DNA of 64,000 nucleotides from Verrucomicrobiota bacterium (GTDB taxonomy: Bacteria; Verrucomicrobiota; Kiritimatiellia; CAIVKH01): assembly GCA_024233345.1 (NCBI GenBank), contig JACKPT010000014.1, positions 21,442 to 85,441 of the forward strand, read 5' to 3'. Of this stretch, positions 8,574 to 17,070 are shown one piece after another. The first letter of the stretch is position 1. Every line of letters starts with the position of its first letter. The position numbers and the translations under genes were made by a program. Below the pieces are notes generated by a model. That model was not told where the DNA came from and ran no database searches. It saw only the letters and a list, made by a program, of their open reading frames with translations.

Positions 8574-9509
8574 ATGACCCAATCCCGTCCAACCAGAACG
8601 GCATGGCTTGCCGAAACCGCACTCCTTTCGATCGCGATCGGACTGATCTATCTTCAATTTCATTGGTTCGGAAACACCACGGAAGTGCAGAATTTCGGCC
8701 CCTCGGCCTTTGGTTGGATGGTGGCCCTGTGGCGCTCGGCCCGAATTTTCGGGGGTTCCAGCAATTGGTTGGGCTGGGTCATTCCCTTGATCAGTATCGG
8801 GCTAGTTCTGCTTCGGAGTCGCGATTTGATGCGGGTGCCGCGGGCCGTTTGGTGGCCGGGCCTTGCCGTGGTGATGCTCGCGGTGATGGTTCACTGGGCG
8901 GGGGCCAGGGCTCAACAAACCCGGCTATCCCTGCTCGCCCTGATCTTGTTGATCTGGAGCATCCCCCTGTTCCTGTATGGCTGGAAAGTTGCCCGGCAGT
9001 TGATCTTTCCCGTGGGGCTGCTGGTGTTCTGCGTCCCCCTCAATTTCCTCGATGCCGCCACCTTTCCCATGCGGATCCTTGGCACCGGCATGGCCGTGAT
9101 CGTGCTCAATGGATTTGGATTCACGGTTGACCGGGCGGGGTCGATGATCCTGGGTACGCAGGATGCGGTCTATGGATTTGACGGATCCGACCCGGCCAGC
9201 GGCGTCGGAGTCCTGCTGATGCTGGTTGCGCTGGGCTGCCTGGTAACTGCCTTCATGAACCTGCCCCTGGGCAAGCGGATCACCTTTGTCCTGTTTCTGG
9301 TTCCCGCGATGATTCTGGGCAATGCCAGTCGTCTGGCGCTCCTCTGTGCAACCGCCGAACTGGGTGGCGTGGACCGGGCCGAATGGCTTTATGAACACCT
9401 GTCCACCCCTCTGGTTTTCTTCTTTTCCCTCTTCTATCTTTTTCTGATGTATCGCTTTCTTTTGGTGAACTGGTCAACCCGGATGAAAACATGGATCCCC
9501 GAAGGCTGA
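8574..9509 (+). CDS. Exosortase-family membrane protein lacking the catalytic cysteine
   Basis: A 311-residue protein of about 8-9 membrane segments; an in-frame ATG at 8529 would add 15 residues and couple it to the GT2 gene. Exosortases are membrane Cys proteases/transpeptidases that cut PEP-CTERM tails using Cys, Arg and His. The late part of the active site is present: GNASRLALL matches the N-x-x-R motif and YEHLSTPLVFF the His motif. At the Cys motif (family A-C-S-G-L-R-S) the protein reads P-A-S-G-V-G-V; the codon at 9195-9197 is GCC (Ala208) and the following Arg is Gly. An EpsI gene overlaps its 3' end, which supports the family call. Whether it is active is uncertain. Confidence 0.82.
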   Translation: MTQSRPTRTAWLAETALLSIAIGLIYLQFHWFGNTTEVQNFGPSAFGWMVALWRSARIFGGSSNWLGWVIPLISIGLVLLRSRDLMRVPRAVWWPGLAVVMLAVMVHWAGARAQQTRLSLLALILLIWSIPLFLYGWKVARQLIFPVGLLVFCVPLNFLDAATFPMRILGTGMAVIVLNGFGFTVDRAGSMILGTQDAVYGFDGSDPASGVGVLLMLVALGCLVTAFMNLPLGKRITFVLFLVPAMILGNASRLALLCATAELGGVDRAEWLYEHLSTPLVFFFSLFYLFLMYRFLLVNWSTRMKTWIPEG

Positions 9510-10264
9510 TTGCCCATCTGGTCCTGATTGGTGTGCTTGCCGCCGGGGTCTTGGCCCTGGCCCTGACCACCCGGGTCGAAGGCACGGACCGGGCGGGCAT
9601 TGTGCTGGAACTGCCGGATACGGTGGGGCTTTGGAAGGGGGACGAAATCCGGTACTGCCAGAATCCCGAATGCCGGGAGATCTTCCGGCTGTCCCAACTG
9701 GAGGATCGCAATACCTGCCCCACCTGCGGCGGGGAACTTTCCGGCGGCTCCCTCATCGAATGGGGCCTCCTGCCCGGCGACACCCGGATCCTCAAAAAAC
9801 TCTACACCCACCCCGTTCAAAGCCAGGTCCTTGTCTCGATCGTCATCGGAGGCGCCAGCCGCACCAGCATCCACCGTCCCCAGATCTGCCTGGTCGGCGA
9901 TGGCCGTGAAATTGTCGGCACACACGCCCTCGACATTCCCCTCGAAAATCGGGATGAATTATCCGTGACCTTACTGGATCTATTGTATCGAAAACTGCAA
10001 CCGGACGGCTCCTGGCTGGCCAATGCCAGCTATTATGCATACTGGTTTATCAGCCCCGACCATGAAACGCCTTCGCATTATGAGCGCATGTTCTGGATGG
10101 CCTACGACCAGATATTTCATGGCCAGATCCACCGGTGGGCCTACCTGTCGGTTTCCGGCCAACGCCGCCCCGGCAACGACCAGTACCGGGAACAAGTCCA
10201 AAGCTTTCTCGCCGAATTGTACCCCCGTCTGGAGCGCCCCCCAAAAAACGACGGTCTGCCATGA
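9491..10264 (+). CDS. EpsI-type exosortase-associated protein with zinc-ribbon insert
   Basis: A 257-residue protein overlapping the exosortase by 19 bp. It has one N-terminal membrane anchor (about residues 7-26) and the EpsI signatures IHRPQICLVGDGREIVGTH (the H-x-P-x-x-C-x-x-G-x-G motif) and ASYYAYWFISPDHETPSHYE, followed by a C-terminal domain ending in FLAELYPRLE. EpsI domains accompany or are fused to exosortases; their exact role is unclear. Unusually, residues 56-79 form a C-x4-C...C-x2-C pair (Cys56, Cys61, Cys76, Cys79) that looks like a zinc ribbon inserted before the EpsI core. Confidence 0.85.
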   Translation: MDPRRLIAHLVLIGVLAAGVLALALTTRVEGTDRAGIVLELPDTVGLWKGDEIRYCQNPECREIFRLSQLEDRNTCPTCGGELSGGSLIEWGLLPGDTRILKKLYTHPVQSQVLVSIVIGGASRTSIHRPQICLVGDGREIVGTHALDIPLENRDELSVTLLDLLYRKLQPDGSWLANASYYAYWFISPDHETPSHYERMFWMAYDQIFHGQIHRWAYLSVSGQRRPGNDQYREQVQSFLAELYPRLERPPKNDGLP

Positions 10265-11733
10265 ACAGCTATCAACAGCATTTCAAAATCGATGGCGCGG
10301 TTCTCCACAAGCTCTTCCTGGCCGCATCGGATATTCTGGCGTTTGGCCTGGCCTTTAACCTGTCCTTTACCCTCCGCAACTATTTCTTTTCCTGGCGGGG
10401 CGGGGTCTACGAAGCCAATATTCTTCATTACCTGTACCTCGCCCTGCTTTCCACCATCATGGTGGTCTATTTCCGCCACAGCTACCTGTACCGCCCACTC
10501 GCGGTCCGACGCTCCATCGAACACCTGGAAATGCTCACGAAAAGCTGGATCGCCTTCATCGGTTTCTTTATCGCCACGGCATTTTTTCTCCGGCTTCAGT
10601 TGTTTGTTGAGCACCGGATCACCGTGCTGATCCTGATTCTGGTCGGGTGGATCCTGCTGTATTTCGGCCGATTTCATCTTGTCCCCCTGCTGGTGCGCCT
10701 GTTCAGGCTCTATACCCGTTATCCCAGCGATGTGATTTGCCTGACCACCGGGCAGGAAGCCAAACGCATTCACGACCTTGTGCTCCAGGATTCGGTGATG
10801 AAGCAGCGGGTGGTTGGGTACTTCAACGATACCCCCGACGAGGAGAAGGACACCCCGGCCCGCCTTGGCTCAAGCGGCGATATCGAGAAGATCTTCGGAA
10901 AATATCTCGAGCGGTTCCACGTCTCCGAAGCCTACCTGAGAACCAAGCCGGTGAACTGGAACCGTCTGATCGAAGCGATCAAGGTCCTCAGTCCCCGGGG
11001 CATCCGTCTCCGGCTCGCCCTCGACCAGTTCGGGGCGCTCCGGGAAAAGGTTTCCTTTCTACCCGAGGCCGAGTACGGCTACATCTTTATCAATCAAAGC
11101 CCGTTTCACCGGGTCGAGCAGATCATCAAACGCGGCCTGGACCTGCTTCTCGCCGGGGTCGCCCTTACCCTGTTGGCTCCGGTATTTCTATTGATCGGCC
11201 TGCTGATCAAAGCGGAGAGCCCTGGTCCTGTCTTTTTCCGCCAGAAACGAGCGGGCCTCCACGGGCGGGTATTCAATATCTACAAATTCCGGTCCATGAG
11301 CCAGAACACCGAGTCCCACCATCAGGACGCTATTCGTAAATTTGTCGGACAGGACCATACCTTCAGCAAGCAGTCAGGCATGCTCAAACTCACCGACGAA
11401 TCCAAGGTCACCCGTACCGGCAAGTGGTTACGCAAGACCAGCCTCGATGAATTGCCGCAACTGATCAATGTGGTGAGAGGTGAAATGTCGATTGTCGGCC
11501 CCCGCCCCTTGCCCCTCTACGAGGTCGAACTCTTTCAGCCATGGCAGCATTTCCGCCACAACGTACGACCGGGGATTACCGGGTACTGGCAGGTCTTCGG
11601 TCGCTCTGCGGTTTCCCACGTCGACACTATTTTGATGGATATTTTCTACATTATGAACTGGTCATTGTCTCTCGATATCCGTATCCTTTCACGCACTGTT
11701 TTTGTGCTTTTAACCGGAAAAGGCGCGCTGTAA
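10261..11733 (+). CDS. Polyprenyl glycosylphosphotransferase (initiating sugar transferase)
   Basis: A 490-residue protein starting at the ATG overlapping the EpsI stop (ATGA). The N-terminal half has four membrane helices and a CoA-binding-like domain. The C-terminal half is the bacterial sugar transferase domain: KRGLDLLLAGVALTLLAPVF, ESPGPVFFRQKRAGLHGRVF, NIYKFRSM, RKTSLDELPQLINVVRGEMS, IVGPRPLP and RPGITGYWQVFGRS. These motifs define WbaP/EpsL-type enzymes, which transfer a sugar-1-phosphate to undecaprenyl phosphate and start the repeat unit. It sits directly after the exosortase-EpsI pair, as in other exosortase-linked polysaccharide loci. Confidence 0.95.
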   Translation: MNSYQQHFKIDGAVLHKLFLAASDILAFGLAFNLSFTLRNYFFSWRGGVYEANILHYLYLALLSTIMVVYFRHSYLYRPLAVRRSIEHLEMLTKSWIAFIGFFIATAFFLRLQLFVEHRITVLILILVGWILLYFGRFHLVPLLVRLFRLYTRYPSDVICLTTGQEAKRIHDLVLQDSVMKQRVVGYFNDTPDEEKDTPARLGSSGDIEKIFGKYLERFHVSEAYLRTKPVNWNRLIEAIKVLSPRGIRLRLALDQFGALREKVSFLPEAEYGYIFINQSPFHRVEQIIKRGLDLLLAGVALTLLAPVFLLIGLLIKAESPGPVFFRQKRAGLHGRVFNIYKFRSMSQNTESHHQDAIRKFVGQDHTFSKQSGMLKLTDESKVTRTGKWLRKTSLDELPQLINVVRGEMSIVGPRPLPLYEVELFQPWQHFRHNVRPGITGYWQVFGRSAVSHVDTILMDIFYIMNWSLSLDIRILSRTVFVLLTGKGAL

Positions 11734-11748
11734 CCGCGCGGAACCAAC

Positions 11749-12795
11749 ATGACAACAAAACCATCCGACATCCTCAACATTGCCGTCATCGGGCTCGGGC
11801 GCTGGGGCCCCAACCATGTCCGGAATTTCTCGAATCTATCCGGCTCCCAGGTCGTGGCCGCGGCGGACATCGAAGCCAAAAACCGCGACCGGATTCAGGC
11901 CAACTTCGGCGTGGAAACCGTTGACGACTATCGGAAGATCCTCGACCGCCCGGAGGTGGACGCGGTCGTGGTCTGTACCCCGACCGCGACCCATTTTGAA
12001 ATCGTCAAAGCCGCCCTGGAAGCCGGCAAGCATGTCCTGTGCGAAAAGCCGTTGACCCACAAGGCCGACGATGCCTGGGAACTGGTCCGGCTCGCAGCGG
12101 ACAAAAAACGCCAATTGATGACCGGCCATATCTTCCTGTTCAATCCCGGTATCGAGTACCTCGAGAAGGCGGTTCAGGAGGGCCTCGCCGGTCCGCTCTA
12201 CTATATCAACGCCATTCGAACCAATCTCGGGCCTTTCCGCAGCGACGTGAATGCGGCCTGGGACCTCGCCTCCCACGACCTGTATATCTTCAACCATCTG
12301 CTAAAAATGCGGCCCTCATGGGTCGCCGCCACCGGGGGAAGCTATTTGAGAAACCCGGTCGAAGACATCGTCTTCCTGACCCTTCAATACCCCAATGGTG
12401 TCATGGGCCACATCCATGTGAGCTGGCTGGATCCCAAAAAAGTACGCGCTCTTACCGTGGTCGGAGAGAACAAGATGATTACCTGGGACGAATTCGCCAA
12501 CCCCGGACCGGTGGTGATTTATGACCGATCCGTGGTCAGGGACCCGGTGTACGATACCTTTGGTGAATTTCAGTTGCTGACCAAGGAGGGGGACCTGCTG
12601 ATTCCCCGCATTCCCTCTCAGGAACCCATGTCCCGCCAGGCAAAATATTTCCTCGAGGCCTGCCGGAACCCGGAGCGTCCCATCGACCGCGGATCCCCGG
12701 ATCAAGCTGCCGAAGTGGTGCAAATTCTCGAAGCGGCCAGCCAGTCGCTGGAGAATCGAGGCGCCAAGGTCGACCTGACTTTTAATTCGCCATGA
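11749..12795 (+). CDS. Gfo/Idh/MocA-family sugar dehydrogenase (WbpB-like)
   Basis: A 348-residue NAD(P)-dependent oxidoreductase. The N-terminal Rossmann motif is VIGLGRWGPNHVRNF; the family E-K-P motif appears as HVLCEKPLTHKADDAWELV, and the catalytic-region motif as AWDLASHDLYIFNHLL. Together with the acyltransferase at 12792 and the aminotransferase at 15797 it resembles WbpB/WlbA, which oxidises the 3-hydroxyl of a UDP-N-acetyl-glucosaminuronic acid before amination. The substrate is inferred from context only; no UDP-GlcNAc 6-dehydrogenase (WbpA) is in the window. The stop overlaps the next gene by 4 bp. Confidence 0.85.
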   Translation: MTTKPSDILNIAVIGLGRWGPNHVRNFSNLSGSQVVAAADIEAKNRDRIQANFGVETVDDYRKILDRPEVDAVVVCTPTATHFEIVKAALEAGKHVLCEKPLTHKADDAWELVRLAADKKRQLMTGHIFLFNPGIEYLEKAVQEGLAGPLYYINAIRTNLGPFRSDVNAAWDLASHDLYIFNHLLKMRPSWVAATGGSYLRNPVEDIVFLTLQYPNGVMGHIHVSWLDPKKVRALTVVGENKMITWDEFANPGPVVIYDRSVVRDPVYDTFGEFQLLTKEGDLLIPRIPSQEPMSRQAKYFLEACRNPERPIDRGSPDQAAEVVQILEAASQSLENRGAKVDLTFNSP

Positions 12796-13424
12796 CCCAT
12801 TCCGCCAACGTCTACATCCACCCGGCCGCGCTGGTCGAAACCGATGCGATCGGACCAGGCTCGCGGGTATGGGCTCACGCTCACATCATGTCCGGAGTCA
12901 CCATCGGTCCGGACTGCAACATTTGTGACTCGGTGTTCATCGAGAGCGGGGTCACCTTGGGGCGGGGGGTTACGGTCAAACCGCACGTCGCCATGGGCGA
13001 AGGCCTCACCGTGGAGGATGGGGTATTTATTGGCCCCCATGTCGTCTTCACCAATGATCTCCGGCCCCGGTCTCCCCGACTCCCCCTGACCCATGCACGG
13101 TACGCGAAGAAATCGCAGTGGCTCCTGCCCACGCGGGTCCGGCATGGAGCCACCCTCGGCGCCGGCGTCGTGGTTTCCTGTGGAATCACCATCGGCGAAT
13201 GGTCTTTTGCCGCTGCGGGAGCGGTGCTGCTGCAGGATGTCCCTCCCTTCGCCCTGATGCTTGGCAATCCCGCACGTCCCGTCGGCTATGCCTGTGCCTG
13301 TGGTGCCACCCTGAACATGAATGAAGGAAAGGCAACCTGCCCCGACTGCCCACGAACCTACACCCTCATTGACCGGCGCCTGACGCCGGACCACCCTATC
13401 ACCCTCTGGGAGGAAACCCCATGA
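12792..13424 (+). CDS. Hexapeptide-repeat N-acyltransferase (WbpD-like) with zinc ribbon
   Basis: A 210-residue left-handed beta-helix protein with many hexapeptide turns (VYIHPAALVETDAIGPGSRV, VTIGPDCNICDSVFIESGVT) and the DLRPRSPRLP segment typical of WbpD/WlbB acetyltransferases, which N-acetylate a 3-amino sugar from acetyl-CoA. The C-terminus has CACGATLNMNEGKATCPDC, a four-Cys zinc-ribbon tail seen in a subset of these enzymes. Encoded between WbpB-like and ACP genes, it may use an acyl group other than acetyl. The stop overlaps the ACP gene (ATGA). Confidence 0.87.
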   Translation: MTHSANVYIHPAALVETDAIGPGSRVWAHAHIMSGVTIGPDCNICDSVFIESGVTLGRGVTVKPHVAMGEGLTVEDGVFIGPHVVFTNDLRPRSPRLPLTHARYAKKSQWLLPTRVRHGATLGAGVVVSCGITIGEWSFAAAGAVLLQDVPPFALMLGNPARPVGYACACGATLNMNEGKATCPDCPRTYTLIDRRLTPDHPITLWEETP

Positions 13425-13729
13425 CCCAACCCTCACGTGAAGCCATCCAAACCCTGGTGACCCAGTGTCTGCAGGAGATCCTGAACCAGCGGGGGACCGA
13501 GTTGTCCGCCCCCCTGACTGCCGACACCCCCATGTTCGGGACCGGAGGCCTGCTCGACTCCATCGGTATTGTCACCATGATTGTGGATGTCGAGCAAACC
13601 ATCGCGGCGGAATTCAACGCCACGGTTTCCCTCGCGGATGACCGGGCCATGTCTCAAAGAAATTCGCCTTACCGGTCCATCAGTGCCCTTACCGACTATA
13701 TTCTCGGACAACTGTCCGAAGGAGCCTGA
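13421..13729 (+). CDS. Acyl carrier protein
   Basis: A 102-residue acidic protein with the phosphopantetheine attachment motif FGTGGLLDSIGIVTMIVDVE; Ser47 in LLDSIG is the expected 4'-phosphopantetheine site. It is slightly longer than FabD-pathway ACPs (about 78 aa) and has an extra segment (ADDRAMSQRNSPYRSI) before the last helix, as in specialised ACPs of secondary and sugar-modification pathways. It overlaps the acyltransferase stop and is followed after 4 bp by an SDR reductase and then an acyl ligase, so it probably carries an acyl group destined for the amino sugar. Confidence 0.85.
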   Translation: MTQPSREAIQTLVTQCLQEILNQRGTELSAPLTADTPMFGTGGLLDSIGIVTMIVDVEQTIAAEFNATVSLADDRAMSQRNSPYRSISALTDYILGQLSEGA

Positions 13730-13733
13730 TCCC

Positions 13734-14438
13734 ATGAACCCGACCCAGTCCGTCATGCTCATCACCGGAACCCGCAAGGGCATCGGCAAATTTCTCGTCG
13801 AGTATTACACCCAGCGGGGATATCTGGTGGAGGGCTGCAGCCGGGAAACCCCCGACTGGACGTGCCAAGGCTATCATCACCACTGTACCGATGTGGCGGA
13901 TGAGGCGGGCGTTCAGGCCATGATGAACGACATTCGCAAACGGCAGGGCCGGCTCGACATCCTGATCAATAACGCGGGCATCGCCAGCATGAATCACTGT
14001 CTTCTCACTCCCATCGCCACGGCGGAACGAATTTTTCGCACCAACTTCATCGGCTCCTTTCTGCTCTTGCGCGAAAGCGCCAAGCTGATGAAAAAAAATC
14101 GCTACGGGCGCATTGTGAATATGGGGACGGTAGCCACACCGATGAAGCTCGAAGGGGAGTCGATGTATGCAGCCTCCAAAGCCGCCGTCGTCAACATGAC
14201 CCAGGTGTTGGCCCATGAGCTCGCTCCCTTTGGCGTCACCTGCAATGTGGTCGGACCAACCCCAATCGAAACCGACCTGATCCGCGGGGTGCCCAAACAG
14301 AAAATTCAGGCCATCCTCGACCGGTTGGCGGTCAAACGGTTGGGGCATTTTGAAGACGTCACGAATGTCATTGATTTCTTTATCCGGCCCGAGAGCGATT
14401 ACATTACCGGCCAGGTGGTGTATCTCGGGGGAGTGTAA
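13734..14438 (+). CDS. SDR-family oxidoreductase (FabG-like)
   Basis: The start ATG at 13734 (MNPTQSVMLITGTRKGIGKF) gives 234 residues. The Rossmann motif TGTRKGIG, the NNAG motif in DILINNAGIAS, and YAASKAAVVNM with the catalytic Tyr and Lys define a classical SDR. The residue 13 before the Tyr, usually the catalytic Ser, is Thr here (in NMGTVATP), a change that can keep activity. Next to an ACP and an acyl ligase, a 3-oxoacyl-ACP reductase role is plausible, but a sugar reductase cannot be excluded. Confidence 0.85.
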   Translation: MNPTQSVMLITGTRKGIGKFLVEYYTQRGYLVEGCSRETPDWTCQGYHHHCTDVADEAGVQAMMNDIRKRQGRLDILINNAGIASMNHCLLTPIATAERIFRTNFIGSFLLLRESAKLMKKNRYGRIVNMGTVATPMKLEGESMYAASKAAVVNMTQVLAHELAPFGVTCNVVGPTPIETDLIRGVPKQKIQAILDRLAVKRLGHFEDVTNVIDFFIRPESDYITGQVVYLGGV

Positions 14439-15800
14439 ATGACATCGTCCCTGACGTGGCTGACCGAGCGGCTGCGCCAGTTTGAGGACCGGCCCGCCAT
14501 CCTCAGTCCCTCCGCGACCCTGGCCTACCGGGATCTACTGGACGCAAGGTTCGATGCGGAGGCCCTCCTGGAACGGGACGCCGCCGGACCGGGATCGGTC
14601 GTACTCTTTGATGCGGAGTACACCGCCCCTTCGCTGGCTCTGTTTCTCGGCCTGCTCCTTCGGGGTTGCATTGCCGTTCCCTTCACCCGGAGTTCTGTCA
14701 CCACCCGGGAACAGGCCATGGAAATCGCCGGGGTGACACATGACTACCGGTGGCACAGCCAGACCGGCCGGATGGTCTTGCAGGATGGCCACCCGGCGCC
14801 CCCCCCTCACCCCCGGATTGCCGGGTTGGCCCGGGAGGGCATCGGTGGGTTGATCATTTTCACCTCCGGCTCCACCGGAACGCCCAAAGCAAGCCTCCAT
14901 CGCGCCGACCGGTTTCTCCACAAATTTCGCGAGGCCAAGCCAGCCCTCCGCACCCTGCTCGTGCTGCCCCTCGATCACATGGCCGGACTGGACAGCCTGT
15001 TGTATGCCCTGACCGGAGGAGGCTCGATTGTCCACCCCGGCGCGGAAAACCCCGATGCCATTGGGAGCGCCATTCAGGTGTTCCAGGCAGAACTGCTCCC
15101 CTCCACCCCCAGCTTCCTGAATGTCCTTTTGCTTTCCGGTGTATTTGAACAATACGACCTTTCCAGCCTTCGCATCATCACCTACGGAGCCGAGGTCATG
15201 CCCCCGGCAACCCTCTCCCGGCTGCGGGAAACGCTGCCGGGCTGTCGCTTGATTCAGAAATATGGGGCAACCGAATTCGGCTCCCCGCCCACCCGCTCGC
15301 GGGAGGATGGATCGGTATGGTTTCGAATTCATGGCAAGGGCTTTGAGACCCGGGTGGTGGATGGCATTCTCTGGGTTCGATCCGAATCCTCCATGGTTGG
15401 GTATCTGAATGCAGACGACCCCTTCGGTGAGGATGGATGGATCAACACCGGCGACCAGGTGGAAACCGACGGGGACTACTTCCGGGTGCTGGGAAGACGG
15501 AGCGAAATGATTAATGTGGGCGGGCAGAAAGTCTATCCCGCCGATGTCGAAAACGTTCTCCTCCAGATGGACAATGTGGAAGATGTCATGGTCCGGGGCG
15601 AACAAAACCCCCTCCTCGGCAAAACCATTGCCGCCACCTTGCGGTTGCGGGAACCCGAAACCCTTGCCGCATTGCGCACCCGGGTGCGGAGCCATTGCCA
15701 GGGCAAGCTCCCGCGGGAGGCCGTACCGGTTCGGATTGAAATTGCCGACGAAAACCTGTGGAATAGCCGCTTCAAGAAAACACGCAACAAGGAATCATGA
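14439..15800 (+). CDS. AMP-dependent acyl-CoA/acyl-ACP ligase
   Basis: A 453-residue adenylate-forming enzyme whose ATG directly follows the SDR stop. Visible core motifs are LIIFTSGSTGTPKAS (A3), KYGATEFGSPPTRS (A5), INTGDQVETDG (A7), FRVLGRRSEMINVGGQKVYP (A8) and a C-terminal basic end with SRFKKTRNK that can supply the A10 lysine. It is shorter than average acyl-CoA ligases (about 500-550 aa), mostly in the N-terminal domain. It likely activates a carboxylic acid and loads it onto the ACP at 13421 or onto CoA. The stop overlaps the aminotransferase start (ATGA). Confidence 0.9.
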   Translation: MTSSLTWLTERLRQFEDRPAILSPSATLAYRDLLDARFDAEALLERDAAGPGSVVLFDAEYTAPSLALFLGLLLRGCIAVPFTRSSVTTREQAMEIAGVTHDYRWHSQTGRMVLQDGHPAPPPHPRIAGLAREGIGGLIIFTSGSTGTPKASLHRADRFLHKFREAKPALRTLLVLPLDHMAGLDSLLYALTGGGSIVHPGAENPDAIGSAIQVFQAELLPSTPSFLNVLLLSGVFEQYDLSSLRIITYGAEVMPPATLSRLRETLPGCRLIQKYGATEFGSPPTRSREDGSVWFRIHGKGFETRVVDGILWVRSESSMVGYLNADDPFGEDGWINTGDQVETDGDYFRVLGRRSEMINVGGQKVYPADVENVLLQMDNVEDVMVRGEQNPLLGKTIAATLRLREPETLAALRTRVRSHCQGKLPREAVPVRIEIADENLWNSRFKKTRNKES

Positions 15801-16906
15801 TTATGCAGGTCCCCTTCATCGACTTAAAAGCCCAGTTTGCCAACCTCGAAAGTGAATTGATGCCCGCCATCCGGCAGGTGCTCGAACAAACCAACTTTAT
15901 TCTCGGCAAGCCGGTGGAGGAGTTTGAAAAAGCCTTCGCAGCCTACAGTGAATGCGATCATGCGATCGGCGTGGCCTCAGGATTGGATGCGATCAAACTG
16001 GCGCTGCGGGCTCTGGATATCGGACCGGGAGATGAGGTGATCACCGCCGCCAATACCTTCATCGCCACCGTGCTCGGGATCAGCGCTGCGGGCGCCAAGC
16101 CGGTTCTGGTCGATATCGATGAACCAACCTATAACCTGGATCCCAAGCTGGTGGCAGCCGCCATAACGCCCCAGACCAAGGCCATCATGCCCGTACATCT
16201 CTATGGCCAACCCGCCGACATGGAGCCATTGCTTGAACTGGCTCGCCACCATGGTCTCGCCATCATTGAGGATGCCTCCCAGGCCCATGGCGCCCGTTAC
16301 CAGGGCCGCAGAGTGGGGTCTTTCGGCGCGGTATCTGCATTCAGCCTCTATCCGGGCAAGAATCTCGGGGCCTACGGAGACGGCGGAGTGATCACCACCC
16401 GGAACCCAGAACTGGCAGAGAAAATTGCAGTTATGAGAAATTATGGCTCCAAGGTGAAGTATTACCACCTCCTCAAAGGCGAAAACAGCCGACTGGACAC
16501 CCTTCACGCCGCAGTATGCGGGGTCAAATTAAAGCATCTCGACGAGGGGAACGCCAAACGGCGGGAAAATGCCCGACTTTACACCGAAAAGCTTTCCACC
16601 ATCCCAGAAATCCGGACCCCGTTCATACGACCCGATGTCGAACATGTATTCCATCTCTATGTAATCCGGGTGCCGGACCGGGAAAACCTGATGGCTTACC
16701 TCAAAGACAAAGGGGTTCCGACCATTATTCACTACCCGATACCGATCCACTTGCAGGAGGCCTATCAAGATGAGGGCTGGACCGCAGGCCAATTTCCTCT
16801 GACTGAAAAATGTGCGGACGAAATTGTCTCCCTTCCAATGTTTCCGGAACTTTCCCCCGAGCAGATCGACTATGTAACCGACTGCATTGCTGATTATTAC
16901 AAGTAA
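15797..16906 (+). CDS. DegT/DnrJ/EryC1-family sugar aminotransferase (WbpE-like)
   Basis: A 369-residue PLP enzyme; ATG 15797 couples to the ligase stop, and the in-frame ATG at 15803 (MQVPFIDLKAQ) fits the family N-terminus equally well. GVASGLDAIKLALRALDIGP, EDASQAHGARYQGRRVG and SLYPGKNLGAYGDGG (PLP-binding Lys) are hallmark motifs. WbpE-type enzymes aminate the 3-keto group made by WbpB-like dehydrogenases, the product then being acylated by WbpD-like enzymes; both partners are encoded upstream in the same operon. This is the last gene of the locus. Confidence 0.93.
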   Translation: MIMQVPFIDLKAQFANLESELMPAIRQVLEQTNFILGKPVEEFEKAFAAYSECDHAIGVASGLDAIKLALRALDIGPGDEVITAANTFIATVLGISAAGAKPVLVDIDEPTYNLDPKLVAAAITPQTKAIMPVHLYGQPADMEPLLELARHHGLAIIEDASQAHGARYQGRRVGSFGAVSAFSLYPGKNLGAYGDGGVITTRNPELAEKIAVMRNYGSKVKYYHLLKGENSRLDTLHAAVCGVKLKHLDEGNAKRRENARLYTEKLSTIPEIRTPFIRPDVEHVFHLYVIRVPDRENLMAYLKDKGVPTIIHYPIPIHLQEAYQDEGWTAGQFPLTEKCADEIVSLPMFPELSPEQIDYVTDCIADYYK

Positions 16907-17070
16907 TGCCCATGGGGGGCAGGCTCCAATCATCTGGCGGTACAACCAGTCCGTAACCGCCCAATGGGCCGGAACCTTGCTGGATCCCGGTTGAGCAATC
17001 CGCTAAACTTCGGGCAGGTTGGTAACATGGCACATTCCCTGCTCTCTTTTGGGGTGCAGGGAAGGATTTT

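Noticed and set aside
14535..15695. 386-codon open frame on the minus strand within the acyl ligase gene
   Set aside because: Antisense to a clear adenylate-forming enzyme; no domain or start signal.
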